DNA of 64,000 nt from the NCBI RefSeq assembly GCF_051020765.1, contig NW_027469189.1:124001-188000 (forward strand), given 5' to 3'. The stretch is from Lasioglossum baleicum. Lineage: Eukaryota > Arthropoda > Insecta > Hymenoptera > Halictidae. This document shows, piece after piece, positions 34,476 through 48,950 of the stretch. Positions within the stretch are counted from its first letter, which is position 1. Each line of letters opens with the position of its first letter. The notes under the pieces are model-generated. The model was not told the DNA's origin and made no database searches. It was given only the letters and a program-made list of their open reading frames with translations. Position numbers and translations under genes: made by a program.

Positions 34476-37400
34476 CATCCTCTCGCACGTGTTTTTGCTC
34501 GACTAGCCTGCGGGATGCATCCTCTCGCACGTGTTTTTGCTCGACTAGCCATGCGCATCCCAAAAAACCTGCGCATGCGCATCCCAAAAAATCTGCGCAT
34601 GCGCATCCCACAAAACCTGCGCATGCGCATCCCACAAAACCTCGCACGTGTTTGTGCTCGACTAGCCTGCGGGATGCATCCTTTCGCACGTGTTTTTACT
34701 CGACTAGCCTGCGGGATGCATCCTCTCGCACGTGTTTTTGCTCGACTAGCCTGCGGGATGCATCCTCTCGCACGTGTTTTTGCTCGACTAGCCATGCGCA
34801 TCCCAAAAAACCTGCGCATGCGCATCCCAAAAAATCTGCGCATGCGCATCCCACAAAACCTGCGCATGCGCATCCCACAAAACCTCGCACGTGTTTGTGC
34901 TCGACTAGCCTGCGGGATGCATCCTTTCGCACGTGTTTTTACTCGACTAGCCTGCGGGATGCATCCTCTCGCACGTGTTTTTGCTCGACTAGCCTGCGGG
35001 ATGCATCCTCTCGCACGTGTTTGTGCTCGACTAGCCTGCGGGATGCATCCTCTCGCACGTGTTTTTACTCGACCAGCCTGCGGGATGCATCCTCTCGCAC
35101 GTGTTTTTACTCGACTAGCCTGCGGGATGCATCCTCTCGCACGTGTTTTTACTCGACTAGCCTGCGGGATGCATCGTCTCGCACATGTTTTTACTCGACT
35201 AGCCTGCGGGATGCATCCTCTCGCACGTGTTTTTGCTCGACTAGCCATGCGCATCCCACAAAACCTGCGCATGCGCATCCCAAAAAATCTGCGCATGCGC
35301 ATCCCACAAAACCTGCGCATGCGCATCCCACAAAACCTCGCACGTATTTGTGCTCGACTAGCCTGCGGGATGCATCCTTTCGCACGTGTTTTTACTCGAC
35401 TAGCCTGCGGGATGCATCCTCTCGCACGTGTTTTTGCTCGACTAGCCTGCGGGATGCATCCTCTCGCACGTGTTTTTGCTCGACTAGCCTGCGGGATGCA
35501 TCCTCTCGCACGTGTTTTTGCTCGACTAGCCATGCGCATCCCAAAAAACCTGCGCATGCGCATCCCAAAAAATCTGCGCATGCGCATCCCACAAAACCTG
35601 CGCATGAGCATCCCACAAAACCTCGCACGTGTTTGTGCTCGACTAGACTGCGGGATGCATCCTTTCGAACGTGTTTTTACTCGACTAGCCTGCGGGATGC
35701 ATCCTCTCGCACGTGTTTTTGCTCGACTAGCCTGCGGGATGCATCCTCTCGCACGTGTTTGTGCTCGACTAGCCTGCGGGATGCATCCTCTCGCACGTGT
35801 TTTTACTCGACTAGCCTGCGGGATGCATCCTCTCGCACGTGTTTTTGCTCGACTAGCCATGCGCATCCCAAAAAACCTGCACATGCGCATCCCAAAAAAC
35901 CTGCGCATGCGCATCCCACAAAACCTGCGCATGCGCATCCCACAAAACCTGGCACGTGTTTTTACTCGACTAGCCTGCGGGATGCATCCTCTCGCACGTG
36001 TTTTTGCTCGGCTAGCCTGCGGGATGCATCCTCTCGCACGTGTTTTTGCTCGACTAGCCATGCGCATCCCAAAAAACCTGCGCATGCGCATCCCAAAAAA
36101 CCTGCGCATGCGCATCCCACAAGACCTCACACGTGTTTTTACTCGACTAGCCTGCGGGATGCATCCTCTCGCACGTGTTTTTACTCGACTAGCCTGCGGG
36201 ATGCATCCTCTCGCACGTGTTTTTACTCGACTAGGCTGCGGGATGCATCGTCTCGCGCGTGTTTTTACTCGACTAGCCTGCGGGATGCATCCTCTCGCAC
36301 GTGTTTTTGCTCGACTAGCCATGCTCATCCCAAAAAACCTGCGCATGCGCATCCCAAAAAATCTGCGCATGCGCATCCCACAAAACCTGCGCATGCGCAT
36401 CCCACAAAACCTCGCACGTGTTTGTGCTCGACTAGCCTGCGGGATGCATCCTTTCGCACGTGTTTTTACTCGACTAGCCTGCGGGATGCATCCTCTCGCA
36501 CGTGTTTTTGCTCGACTAGCCTGCGGGATGCATCCTCTCGCACGTGTTTTTACTCGACTACCCTGCGGGATGCATCCTCTCGCACGTGTTTTTGCTCGAC
36601 TAGTCATGCGCATCCCAAAAAACCTGCGCATGCGCATCCCAAAAAACCTGCGCATGCGCATCCCACAAAACCTGCGCATGCGCATCCCACAAAACCTGCG
36701 CATGCGCATCCCACAAAACCTCGCACGTGTTTTTACTCGACTAGCCTGCGGGATGCATCCTCTCGCACGTGTTTTTACTCGACTAGCCTGCGGGATGCAT
36801 TCTCTCGCACGTGTTTTTGCTCGACTAGCCATGCGCATCCCAAAAAACCTGCACATGCGCATCCCAAAAAACCTGCGCATGCGTATCCCACAAAACCTCG
36901 CACGTGTTTTTACTCGACTAGCCTGCGGGATGCATCCTCTCGCACGTGTTTTTACTCGACTAGCCTGCGGGATGCATCCTCTCGCACGTGTTTTTGCTCG
37001 ACTAGCCTGCGGGATGCATCCTCTCGCACGTGTTTTTGCTCGACTAGCCATGCGCATCCCAAAAAACCTGCGCATGCGCATCCCAAAAAATCTGCGCATG
37101 CGCATCCCACAAAACCTGCGCATGCGCATCCCACAAAACCTCGCACGTGTTTGTGCTCGACTAGACTGCGGGATGCATCCTTTCGCACGTGTTTTTACTC
37201 GACTAGCCTGTGGGATGCTTCCTCTCGCACGTGTTTGTGCTCGACTAGCCTGCGGGATGCATCCTCTCGCACGTGTTTTTACTCGACTAGCCTGCGGGAT
37301 GCATCCTCTCGCACGTGTTTTTGCTCGACTAGCCTGCGGGATGCATCCTCTCGCACGTGTTTTTGCTCGACTAGCCTGCGGGATGCATCCTCTCGCACGT

Positions 37401-37600
37401 GTTTTTACTCGACTAGCCTGCGGGATGCATCCTCTCGCACGTGTTTTTACTCGACTACCCTGCGGGATGCATCCTCTCGCACGTGTTTTTGCTCGACTAG
37501 CCATGCGCATCCCAAAAAACCTGCGCATGCGCATCCCAAAAAACCTGCGCATGCGCATCCCACAAAACCTGCGTATGCGCATCCCACAAAACCTCGCACG
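34476..37600 (+). repeat. Segment E, copy 3 (~3.1 kb)
   Basis: Marks are at 35,181 (CACATG), 36,124 (CTCACACG) and 37,207 (CCTGTGGGATGC). It has one A unit and one B unit (66 bp) more than copy 2 between the first two marks. It ends near 37,594, where the sequence turns into TTTTTGCTCGAC with GGATGGATCC, an abrupt variant change that marks the join to segment X. Confidence 0.85.
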
Positions 37601-40600
37601 TGTTTTTGCTCGACTAGCCTGCGGGATGGATCCTCTCGCACGTGTTTTTACTCGACTACCCTGCGGGATGCATCCTCTCGCACGTGTTTTTGCTCGACTA
37701 GTCATGCGCATCCCAAAAAACCTGCGCATGCGCATCCCAAAAAACCTGCGCATGCGCATCCCACAAAACCTGCGCATGCGCATCCCACAAAACCTCGCAC
37801 GTGTTTTTACTCGACTAGCCTGCGGGATGCATCCTCTCGCACGTGTTTTTACTCGACTAGCCTGCGGGATGCATCCTCTCGCACGTGTTTTTGCTCGACT
37901 AGCCATGCGCATCCCAAAAAACCTGCACATGCGCATCCCAAAAAACCTGCGCATGCGCATCCCACAAAACCTGCGCATGCGTATCCCACAAAACCTCGCA
38001 CGTGTTTTTACTCGACTAGCCTGCGGGATGCATCCTCTCGCACGTGTTTTTACTCGACTAGCCTGCGGGATGCATCCTCTCGCACGTGTTTTTGCTCGAC
38101 TAGCCATGCGCATCCCAAAAAACCTGCACATGCGCATCCCAAAAAACCTGCGCATGCGCATCCCACAAAACCTGCGCATGCGCATCCCACAAAACCTCGC
38201 ACGTGTTTTTACTCGACTAGCCTGCGGGATGCATCCTCTCGCACGTGTTTTTGCTCGGCTAGCCTGCGGGATGCATCCTCTCGCACGTGTTTTTGCTCGG
38301 CTAGCCTGCGGGATGCATCCTCTCGCACGTGTTTTTGCTCGACTAGCCATGCGCATCCCAAAAAACCTGCGCATGCGCATCCCAAAAAACCTGCGCATGC
38401 GCATCCCAAAAAACCTGCGCATGCGCATCCCACAAAACCTCGCACGTGTTTTTACTCGACTAGCCTGCGGGATGCATCCTCTCGCACGTGTTTTTACTCG
38501 ACTAGCCTACGGGATGCATCCTCTCGCACGTGTTTTTACTCGACTAGCCTGCGGGATGCATCGTCTCGCACGTGTTTTTACTCGACTAGCCTGCGGGATG
38601 CATCCTCTCGCACGTGTTTTTGCTCGACTAGCCATGCGCATCCCAAAAAACCTGCGCATGCGCATCCCAAAAAATCTGCGCATGCGCATCCCACAAAACC
38701 TGCGCATGCGCATCCCACAAAACCTCGCACGTGTTTGTGCTCGACTAGCCTGCGGGATGCATCCTTTCGCACGTATTTTTACTCGACTAGCCTGCGGGAT
38801 GCATCCTCTCGCACGTGTTTTTGCTCGACTAGCCTGCGGGATGCATCCTCTCGCACGTGTTTTTGCTCGACTAGCCATGCGCATCCCAAAAAACCTGCGC
38901 ATGCGCATCCCAAAAAATCTGCGCATGCGCATCCCACAAAACCTGCGCATGCGCATCCCACAAAACCTCGCACGTGTTTGTGCTCGACTAGACTGCGGGA
39001 TGCATCCTTTCGCACGTGTTTTTACTCGACTAGCCTGCGGGATGCATCCTCTCGCACGTGTTTTTGCTCGACTAGCCTGCGGGATGCATCCTCTCGCACG
39101 TGTTTGTAATCGACTAGCCTGCGGGATGCATCCTCTCGCACGTGTTTTTACTCGACTAGCCTGCGGGATGCATCCTCTCGCACGTGTTTTTGCTCGACTA
39201 GCCTGCGGGATGCATCCTCTCGCACGTGTTTTTGCTCGACTAGCCTGCGGGATGCATCCTCTCGCACGTGTTTTTACTCGACTAGCCTGCGGGATGCATC
39301 CTCTCGCACGTGTTTTTACTCGACTACCCTGATGGATGCATCCTCTCGCATGTATTTTTGCTCGACTAGCCATGCGCATCCCAAAAAACCTGCGCATGCG
39401 CATCCCAAAAAACCTGCGCATGCGCATCCCACAAAACCTGCGCATGCGCATCCCACAAAACCTCGCACGTGTTTTTACTCGACTAGCCTGCGGGATGCAT
39501 CCTCTCGCACGTGTTTTTACTCGACTAGCCTGCGGGATGCATCCTCTCGCACGTGTTTGTGCTCGACTAGCCTGCGGGATGCATCCTCTCGCACGTGTTT
39601 TTACTCGACTAGCCTGCGGGATGCATCCTCTCGCACGTGTTTTTGCTCGACTAGCCTGCGGGATGCATCCTCTCGCACGTGTTTTTGCTCGACTAGCCTG
39701 CGGGATGCATCCTCTCGCACGTGTTTTTGCTCGACTAGCCTGCGGGATGCATCCTCTCGCACGTGTTTTTACTCGACTAGCCTGCGGGATGCATCCTCTC
39801 GCACGTGTTTTTACTCGACTACCCTGCGGGATGCATCCTCTCGCACGTGTTTTTGCTCGACTAGCCATGCGCATCCCAAAAAACCTGCGCATGCGCATCC
39901 CAAAAAACCTGCGCATGCGCATCCCACAAAACCTGCGTATGCGCATCCCACAAAACCTCGCACGTGTTTTTACTCGACTAGCCTGCGGGATGCATCCTCT
40001 CGCACGTGTTTTTACTCGACTAGCCTGCGGGATGCATCCTCTCGCACGTGTTTTTGCTCGACTGGCCATGCGCATCCCAAAAAACCTGCACATGCGCATC
40101 CCAAAAAACCTGCGCATGCGCATCCCACAAAACCTCGCACGTGTTTTTACTCGACTAGCCTGCGGGATGCATCCTCTCGCACGTGTTTTTGCTCGGCTAG
40201 CCTGCGGGATGCATCCTCTCGCACGTGTTTTTGCTCGACTAGCCATGCGCATCCCAAAAAACCTGCGCATGCGCATCCCACAAAACCTCGCACGTGTTTT
40301 TACTCGACTAGCCTGCGGGATGCATCCTCTCGCACGTGTTTTTACTCGACTAGCCTGCGGGATGCATCCTCTCGCACGTGTTTTTACTCGACTAGCCTGC
40401 GGGATGCATCGTCTCGCACGTGTTTTTACTCGACTAGCCTGCGGGATGCATCCTCTCGCACGTGTTTTTGCTCGACTAGCCATGCGCATCCCAAAAAACC
40501 TGCGCATGCGCATCCCAAAAAATCTGCGCATGCGCATCCCACAAAACCTGCGCATGCGCATCCCACAAAACCTCGCACGTGTTTGTGCTCGACTAGCCTG

Positions 40601-41640
40601 CGGGATGCATCCTTTCGCACGTGTTTTTACTCGACTAGCCTGCGGGATGCATCCTCTCGCACGTGTTTTTGCTCGACTAGCCTGCGAGATGCATCCTCTC
40701 GCACGTGTTTTTGCCCGACTAGCCATGCGCATCCCAAAAAACCTGCGCATGCGCATCCCAAAAAATCTGCGCATGCGCATCCCACAAAACCTCGCACGTG
40801 TTTTTACTCGACTAGCCTGCGGGATGCATCCTCTCGCACGTGTTTTTACTCGACTAGCCTGCGGGATGCATCCTCTCGCACGTGTTTTTACTCGACTAGC
40901 CTGCAGGATGCATCCTCTCGCACGTGTTTTTACTCGACTAGCCTGCGGGATGCATCCTCTCGCACGTGTTTTTGCTCGACTAGCCTGCGGGATGCAACCT
41001 CTCGCACGTGTTTTTGCTCGACTAGCCTGCGGGATGCATCCTCTCGCGCGTGTTTTTGCTCGACTAGCCTGCGGGATGCATCCTCTCGCACGTGTTTTTA
41101 CTCGACTACCCTGCGGGATGCATACTCTCGCACGTGTTTTTGCTCGACTAGCCATGCGCATCCCAAAAAACCTGCGCATGCGCATCCCAAAAAACCTGCG
41201 CATGCGCATCCCACAAAACCTCGCACGTGTTTTTTCTCGACTAGCCTGCGAGATGCATCCTCTCGCACGTGTTTTTGCTCGACTAGCCATGCGCATCCCA
41301 AAAAACCTGCGCATGCGCATCCCACAAAACCTCGCACGTGTTTATGCTCGACTAGCCTGCGGGATGCATCCTTTCGCACGTGTTTTTGCTCGACTAGCAT
41401 GCGGGATGCATCCTCTCGCACGTGTTTTTGCTCGACTAGCCTGCGGGATGCATCCTCTCGCACGTGTTTTTGCTCGACTAGCCATGCGCATCCCAAAAAA
41501 CCTGCGCATGCGCATCCCAAAAAATCTGCGCTTGCGCATCCCACAAAACCTGCGCATGCGCATCCCACAAAACCTCGCACGTGTTTGTGCTCGACTAGCC
41601 TGCGGGATGCATCCTTTCGCACGTGTTTTTACTCGACTAG
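37601..41640 (+). repeat. Segment X, copy 4 (~4.0 kb)
   Basis: It matches about 21,070-25,240: CTAGTC near 37,700, CCTGATGGAT (39,328), CTGGCC (40,062), T6 (41,229) and GCGCTTGCG near 41,527. The offset to X copy 2 is 16,617 bp over more than 2 kb, then 16,398 after a 219-bp loss near 41,000. A GCTCGGC A unit is doubled near 38,240-38,320. A private TGTAATCGAC near 39,106 ends the RDASS frame. Confidence 0.87.
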
Positions 41641-44600
41641 CCTGCGGGATGCATCCTCTCGCACGTGTTTTTGCTCGACTAGCCTGCGGGATGCATCCTC
41701 TCGCACGTGTTTGTGCTCGACTAGCCTGCGGGATGCATCCTCTCGCACGTGTTTTTACTCGACTAGCCTGCGGGATGCATCCTCTCGCACGTGTTTTTGC
41801 TCGACTAGCCTGCGGGATGCATCCTCTCGCACGTGTTTTTGCTCGACTAGCCTGCGGGATGCATCCTCTCGCACGTGTTTTTACTCGACTACCCTGCGGG
41901 ATGCTTCCTCTCGCACGTGTTTTTGCTCGACTAGCCATGCGCATCCCAAAAAACCTGCGCATGCGCATCCCAAAAAACCTGCGCATGCGCATCCCACAAA
42001 ACCTGCGTATGCGCATCCCACAAAACCTCGCACGTGTTTTTACTCGACTAGCCTGCGGGATGCATCCTCTCGCACGTGTTTTTACTCGACTAGCCTGCGG
42101 GATGCATACTCTCGCACGTGTTTTTGCTCGACTAGCCATGCGCATCCCAAAAAACCTGCACATGCGCATCCCAAAAAACCTGCGCATGCGCATCCCACAA
42201 AACCTGCGCATGCGCATCCCACAAAACCTCGCACGTGTTTTTACTCGACTAGCCTGCGGGATGCATCGTCTCGCACGTGTTTTTACTCGGCTAGCCTGCG
42301 GGATGCATCCTCTCGCACGTGTTTTTGCTCGACTAGCCTGCGGGATGCATCCTCTCGCACGTGTTTTTGCTCGACTAGCCATGCGCATCCCAAAAAACCT
42401 GCGCATGCGCATCCCAAAAAATCTGCGCATGCGCATCCCACAAAACCTGCGCATGCGCATCCCACAAAACCTCGCACGTGTTTGTGCTCGACTAGCCTGC
42501 GGGATGCATCCTTTCGCACGTGTTTTTACTCGACTAGCCTGCGGGATGCATCCTCTCGCACGTGTTTTTGCTCGACTAGCCTGCGGGATGCATCCTCTCG
42601 CACGTGTTTGTGCTCGACTAGCCTGCGGGATGCATCCTCTCGCACGTGTTTTTACTCGACTAGCCTGCGGGATGCATCCTCTCGCACGTGTTTTTACTCG
42701 ACTAGCCTGCGGGATGCATCCTCTCGCACGTGTTTTTACTCGACTAGCCTGCGGGATGCATCGTCTCGCACATGTTTTTACTCGACTAGCCTGCGGGATG
42801 CATCCTCTCGCACGTGTTTTTGCTCGACTAGCCATGCGCATCCCACAAAACCTGCGCATGCGCATCCCAAAAAATCTGCGCATGCGCATCCCACAAAACC
42901 TGCGCATGCGCATCCCACAAAACCTCGCACGTATTTGTGCTCGACTAGCCTGCGGGATGCATCCTTTCGCACGTGTTTTTACTCGACTAGCCTGCGGGAT
43001 GCATCCTCTCGCACGTGTTTTTGCTCGACTAGCCTGCGGGATGCATCCTCTCGCACGTGTTTTTGCTCGACTAGCCATGCGCATCCCAAAAAACCTGCGC
43101 ATGCGCATCCCAAAAAATCTGCGCATGCGCATCCCACAAAACCTGCGCATGAGCATCCCACAAAACCTCGCACGTGTTTGTGCTCGACTAGACTGCGGGA
43201 TGCATCCTTTCGAACGTGTTTTTACTCGACTAGCCTGCGGGATGCATCCTCTCGCACGTGTTTTTGCTCGACTAGCCTGCGGGATGCATCCTCTCGCACG
43301 TGTTTGTGCTCGACTAGCCTGCGGGATGCATCCTCTCGCACGTGTTTTTACTCGACTAGCCTGCGGGATGCATCCTCTCGCACGTGTTTTTGCTCGACTA
43401 GCCATGCGCATCCCAAAAAACCTGCACATGCGCATCCCAAAAAACCTGCGCATGCGCATCCCACAAAACCTGCGCATGCGCATCCCACAAAACCTGGCAC
43501 GTGTTTTTACTCGAATAGCCTGCGGGATGCATCCTCTCGCACGTGTTTTTGCTCGGCTAGCCTGCGGGATGCATCCTCTCGCACGTGTTTTTGCTCGACT
43601 AGCCATGCGCATCCCAAAAAACCTGCGCATGCGCATCCCAAAAAACCTGCGCATGCGCATCCCACAAGACCTCACACGTGTTTTTACTCGACTAGCCTGC
43701 GGGATGCATCCTCTCGCACGTGTTTTTACTCGACTAGCCTGCGGGATGCATCCTCTCGCACGTGTTTTTACTCGACTAGGCTGCGGGATGCATCGTCTCG
43801 CGCGTGTTTTTACTCGACTAGCCTGCGGGATGCATCCTCTCGCACGTGTTTTTGCTCGACTAGCCATGCTCATCCCAAAAAACCTGCGCATGCGCATCCC
43901 AAAAAATCTGCGCATGCGCATCCCACAAAACCTGCGCATGCGCATCCCACAAAACCTCGCACGTGTTTGTGCTCGACTAGCCTGCGGGATGCATCCTTTC
44001 GCACGTGTTTTTACTCGACTAGCCTGCGGGATGCATCCTCTCGCACGTGTTTTTGCTCGACTAGTCATGCGCATCCCAAAAAACCTGCGCATGCGCATCC
44101 CAAAAAACCTGCGCATGCGCATCCCACAAAACCTGCGCATGCGCATCCCACAAAACCAGCGCATGCGCATCCCACAAAACCTCGCACGTGTTTTTACTCG
44201 ACTAGCCTGCGGGATGCATCCTCTCGCACGTGTTTTTACTCGACTAGCCTGCGGGATGCATCCTCTCGCACGTGTTTTTGCTCGACTAGCCATGCGCATC
44301 CCAAAAAACCTGCACATGCGCATCCCAAAAAACCTGCGCATGCGTATCCCACAAAACCTCGCACGTGTTTTTACTCGACTAGCCTGCGGGATGCATCCTC
44401 TCGCACGTGTTTTTACTCGACTAGCCTGCGGGATGCATCCTCTCGCACGTGTTTTTGCTCGACTAGCCTGCGGGATGCATCCTCTCGCACGTGTTTTTGC
44501 TCGACTAGCCATGCGCATCCCAAAAAACCTGCGCATGCGCATCCCAAAAAATCTGCGCATGCGCATCCCACAAAACCTGCGCATGCGCATCCCACAAAAC

Positions 44601-45785
44601 CTCGCACGTGTTTGTGCTCGACTAGACTGCGGGATGCATCCTTTCGCACGTGTTTTTACTCGACTAGCCTGTGGGATGCTTCCTCTCGCACGTGTTTGTG
44701 CTCGACTAGCCTGCGGGATGCATCCTCTCGCACGTGTTTTTACTCGACTAGCCTGCGGGATGCATCCTCTCGCACGTGTTTTTGCTCGACTAGCCTGCGG
44801 GATGCATCCTCTCGCACGTGTTTTTGCTCGACTAGCCTGCGGGATGCATCCTCTCGCACGTGTTTTTACTCGACTAGCCTGCGGGATGCATCCTCTCGCA
44901 CGTGTTTTTACTCGACTACCCTGCGGGATGCATCCTCTCGTACGTGTTTTTGCTCGACTAGCCATGCGCATCCCAAAAAACCTGCGCATGCGCATCCCAA
45001 AAAACCTGCGCATGCGCATCCCACAAAACCTGCGTATGCGCATCCCACAAAACCTCGCACGTGTTTTTACTCGACTAGCCTGCGGGATGCATCCTCTCGC
45101 ACGTGTTTTTACTCGACTAGCCTGCGGGATGCATCCTCTCGCACGTGTTTTTGCTCGACTAGCCATGCGCATCCCAAAAAACCTGCACATGCGCATCCCA
45201 AAAAACCTGCGCATGCGCATCCCACAAAACCTGCGCATGCGCATCCCACAAAACCTCGCACGTGTTTTTACTCGACTAGCCTGCGGGATGCATCCTCTCG
45301 CACGTGTTTTTGCTCGGCTAGCCTGCGGGATGCATCCTCTCGCACGTGTTTTTGCTCGACTAGCCATGCGCATCCCAAAAAACCTGCGCATGCGCATCCC
45401 ACAAAACCTCGCACGTGTTTTTACTCGACTAGCCTGCGGGATGCATCCTCTCGCACGTGTTTTTACTCGACTAGCCTGCGGGATGCATCCTCTCGCACGT
45501 GTTTTTGCTCGGCTAGCCTGCGGGATGCATCCTCTCGCACGTGTTTTTGCTCGACTAGCCATGCGCATCCCAAAAAACCTGCGCATGCGCATCCCAAAAA
45601 ACCTGCGCATGCGCATCCCACAAAACCTCGCACGTGTTTTTACTCGACTAGCCTGCGGGATGCATCCTCTCGCACGTGTTTTTACTCGACTAGCCTGCGG
45701 GATGCATCCTCTCGCACGTGTTTGTGCTCGACTAGCCTACGGGATGCATCGTCTCGCACGTGTTTTTACTCGACTAGCCTGCGGG
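41641..45785 (+). repeat. Segment E, copy 4 (~4.1 kb)
   Basis: The left part matches E copy 1 (GATGCTTCC at 41,900; CACATG at 42,768 with offset 16,227). The right part matches E copy 2 at a constant 11,313 bp: CTAGTC 44,061, CCTGTGGG 44,668, CTCTCGTACG 44,934 and CCTACGGG 45,736. The copy is therefore a chimera of two E lineages, or the common form from which both were copied. Confidence 0.83.
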
Positions 45786-47145
45786 ATGCATCCTCTCGCA
45801 CGTGTTTTTGCTCGGCTAGCCTGCGGGATGCATCCTCTCGCACGTGTTTTTGCTCGACTAGCCATGCGCATCCCAAAAAACCTGCGCATGCGCATCCCAC
45901 AAAACCTCGCACGTGTTTTTACTCGACTAGCCTGCGTGATGCATCCTCTCGCACGTGTTTTTGCTCGGCTAGCCTGCGGGATGCATCCTCTCGCACGTGT
46001 TTTTGCTCGACTAGCCATGCGCATCCCAAAAAACCTGCGCATGCGCATCCCACAAAACCTGCGCATGCGCATCCCACAAAACCAGCGCATGCGCATCCCA
46101 CAAAACCTCGCACGTGTTTTTACTCGACTAGCCTGCGGGATGCATCCTCTCGCACGTGTTTTTACTCGACTAGCCTGCGGGATGCATCCTCTCGCACGTG
46201 TTTTTGCTCGACTAGCCTGCGGGATGCATCCTCTCGCACGTGTTTTTGCTCGACTAGCCATGCGCATCCCAAAAAACCTGCGCATGCGCATCCCAAAAAA
46301 TCTGCGCATGCGCATCCCACAAAACCTGCGCATGCGCATCCCACAAAACCTGCGCATGCGCATCCCACAAAACCTCGCACGTGTTTTTACTCGACTAGCC
46401 TGCGGGATGCATCCTCTCGCACGTGTTTTTGCTCGGCTAGCCTGCGGGATGCATCCTCTCGCACGTGTTTTTGCTCGACTAGCCATGCGCATCCCAAAAA
46501 ACCTGCGCATGCGCATCCCACAAAACCTCGCACGTGTTTTTACTCGACTAGCCTGCGGGATGCATCCTCTCGCACGTGTTTTTACTCGACTAGCCTGCGG
46601 GATGCATCCTCTCGCACGTGTTTTTGCTCGGCTAGCCTGCGGGATGCATCCTCTCGCACGTGTTTTTGCTCGACTAGCCATGCGCATCCCAAAAAACCTG
46701 CGCATGCGCATCCCACAAAACCTCGCACGTGTTTTTACTCGACTAGCCTGCGGGATGCATCCTCTCGCACGTGTTTTTACTCGACTAGCCTGCGGGATGC
46801 ATCCTCTCGCACGTGTTTGTGCTCGACTAGCCTACGGGATGCATCGTCTCGCACGTGTTTTTACTCGACTAGCCTGCGGGATGCATCCTCTCGCACGTGT
46901 TTTTGCTCGGCTAGCCTGCGGGATGCATCCTCTCGCACGTGTTTTTGCTCGACTAGCCATGCGCATCCCAAAAAACCTGCGCATGCGCATCCCACAAAAC
47001 CTCGCACGTGTTTTTACTCGACTAGCCTGCGTGATGCATCCTATCGCACGTGTTTTTGCTCGGCTAGCCTGCGGGATGCATCCTCTCGCACGTGTTTTTG
47101 CTCGACTAGCCATGCGCATCCCAAAAAACCTGCGCATGCGCATCC
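45786..47145 (+). repeat. Region with a 1,095-bp tandem duplication
   Basis: CCTACGGG at 45,736 and 46,831 and CCTGCGTGAT at 45,931 and 47,026 are both 1,095 bp apart. Between them lie B runs of two to five units; one near 46,260-46,378 has five. The right copy alone has CCTATCGC near 47,041. Confidence 0.82.
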
Positions 47146-48950
47146 CACAAAACCTCGCACGTGTTTTTACTCGACTAGCCTGCGGGATGCATCCTCTCGC
47201 ACGTGTTTTTACTCGACTAGCCTGCGGGATGCATCCTCTCGCACGTGTTTTTACTCGACTAGCCTGCGGGATGCATCGTCTCGCACGTGTTTTTACTCGA
47301 CTAGCCTGCGGGATGCATCCTCTCGCACGTGTTTTTGCTCGACTAGCCATGCGCATCCCAAAAAACCTGCGCATGCGCATCCCAAAAAATCTGCGCATGC
47401 GCATCCCACAAAACCTGCGCATGCGCATCCCACAAAACCTCGCACGTGTTTGTGCTCGACCAGCCTGCGGGATGCATCCTTTCGCACGTGTTTTTACTCG
47501 ACTAGCCTGCGGGATGCATCCTCTCGCACGTGTTTTTGCTCGACTAGCCTGCGGGATGCATCCTCTCGCACGTGTTTGTGCTCGACTAGCCTGCGGGATG
47601 CATCCTCTCGCACGTGTTTTTACTCGACTAGCCTGCGGGATGCATCCTCTCGCACGTGTTTTTGCTCGACTAGCCAGCGGGATGCATCCTCTCGCACGTG
47701 TTTTTGCTCGACTAGACTGCGGGATGCATCCTCTCGCACGTGTTTTTGCTCGACTAGCAATGCGCATCCCAAAAAACCTGCGCATGCGCATCCCAAAAAA
47801 CCTGCGCATGCGCATCCCACAAAACCTGCGCATGCGCATCCCACAAAACCTCGCACGTGTTTTTACTCGACTAGCCTGCGGGATGCATCCTCTCGCACGT
47901 GTTTTTACTCGACTAGCCTGCGGGATGCATCCTCTCGCACGTGTTTTTACTCGACTACCCTGCGGGATGCATCCTCTCGCACGTTTTTTTGCTCGACTAA
48001 CCATGCGCATTCCAAACAACCTGCGCATGCGCATCCCAAAAAACCTGCGCATGCGCATCCCACAAAACCTGCGTATGCGCATCCCACAAAACCTCGCACG
48101 TGTTTTTACTCGACTAGCCTGCGGGATGCATCCTCTCGCACGTGTTTTTACTCGACTAGCCTGCGGGATGCATCCTCTCGCACGTGTTTTTGCTCGACCA
48201 GCCATGCGCATCCCAAAAAACCTGCACATGCGCATCCCAAAAAACCTGCGCATGCGCATCCCACAAAACCTCGCACGTGTTTTTACTCGACTAGCCTGCG
48301 GGATGCATCCTCTCGCACGTGTTTTTGCTCGGCTAGCCTGCGGGATGCATCCTCTCGCACGTGTTTTTGCTCGACTAGCCATGCGCATCCCAAAAAACCT
48401 GCGCATGCGCATCCCAAAAAACCTGCGCATGCGCATCCCACAAAACCTGCGCATGCGCATCCCACAAAACCTCGCACGTGTTTTTACTCGACTAGCCTGC
48501 GGGATGCATCCTCTCGCACGTGTTTTTACTCGACTGGCCTGCGGGATGCATCCTCTCGCACGTGTTTTTACTCGACTACCCTGCGGGATGCATCCTCTCG
48601 CACGTGTTTTTGCTCGACTAGCCATGCGCATCCCAAAAAACCTGCGCATGCGCATCCCAAAAAACCTGCGCATGCGCATCCCACAAAACCTCGCACGTGT
48701 TTTTACTCGACTAGCCTGCGGGATGCATACTCTCGCACGTGTTTTTACTCGACTAGCCTGCGGGATGCATCCTCTCGCACGTGTTTTTACTCGACTAGCC
48801 TGCGGGATGCATCCTCTCGCACGTGTTTTTGCTCGACTAGCCATGCGCATCCCAAAAAACCTGCACATGCGCATCCCAAAAAACCTGCGCATGCGCATCC
48901 CACAAAACCTGCGCATGCGCATCCCACAAAACCTCGCACGTGTTTTTACT
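47146..48950 (+). repeat. Composite A/B region with several private variants
   Basis: Here are TAGCCAGCGGG (near 47,672), ACTAGCAATGCG at an A-to-B junction (near 47,756), CACGTTTTTTTG (near 47,981), ACTAACCATGCG with CATTCCAAACAACC (near 47,997-48,020), CGACCAGCC (47,459 and 48,197) and CGACTGGCCTGC (near 48,533). The density of unshared changes is higher than in the X/E mosaic, which suggests older or less homogenised sequence. Confidence 0.8.

Larger units (their letters stand above)
20282..39109 (+). other. Open frame of 6,275 codons across the satellite; judged non-coding
   Basis: The frame translates as RDASSRTCFYSTSL repeats interleaved with HAHPKKPA repeats. It stays open because every unit and junction is a multiple of 3 and this frame misses the TAG in CTAGCC. 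The MHPL frame on the same strand and two frames on the other strand are also open for kilobases here. There is no signal peptide, known domain, start context or non-repeat terminus. The common A variants (F/Y or C, S/F, S/R) change the protein. I list it because of its length, not as a gene. Confidence 0.9.
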
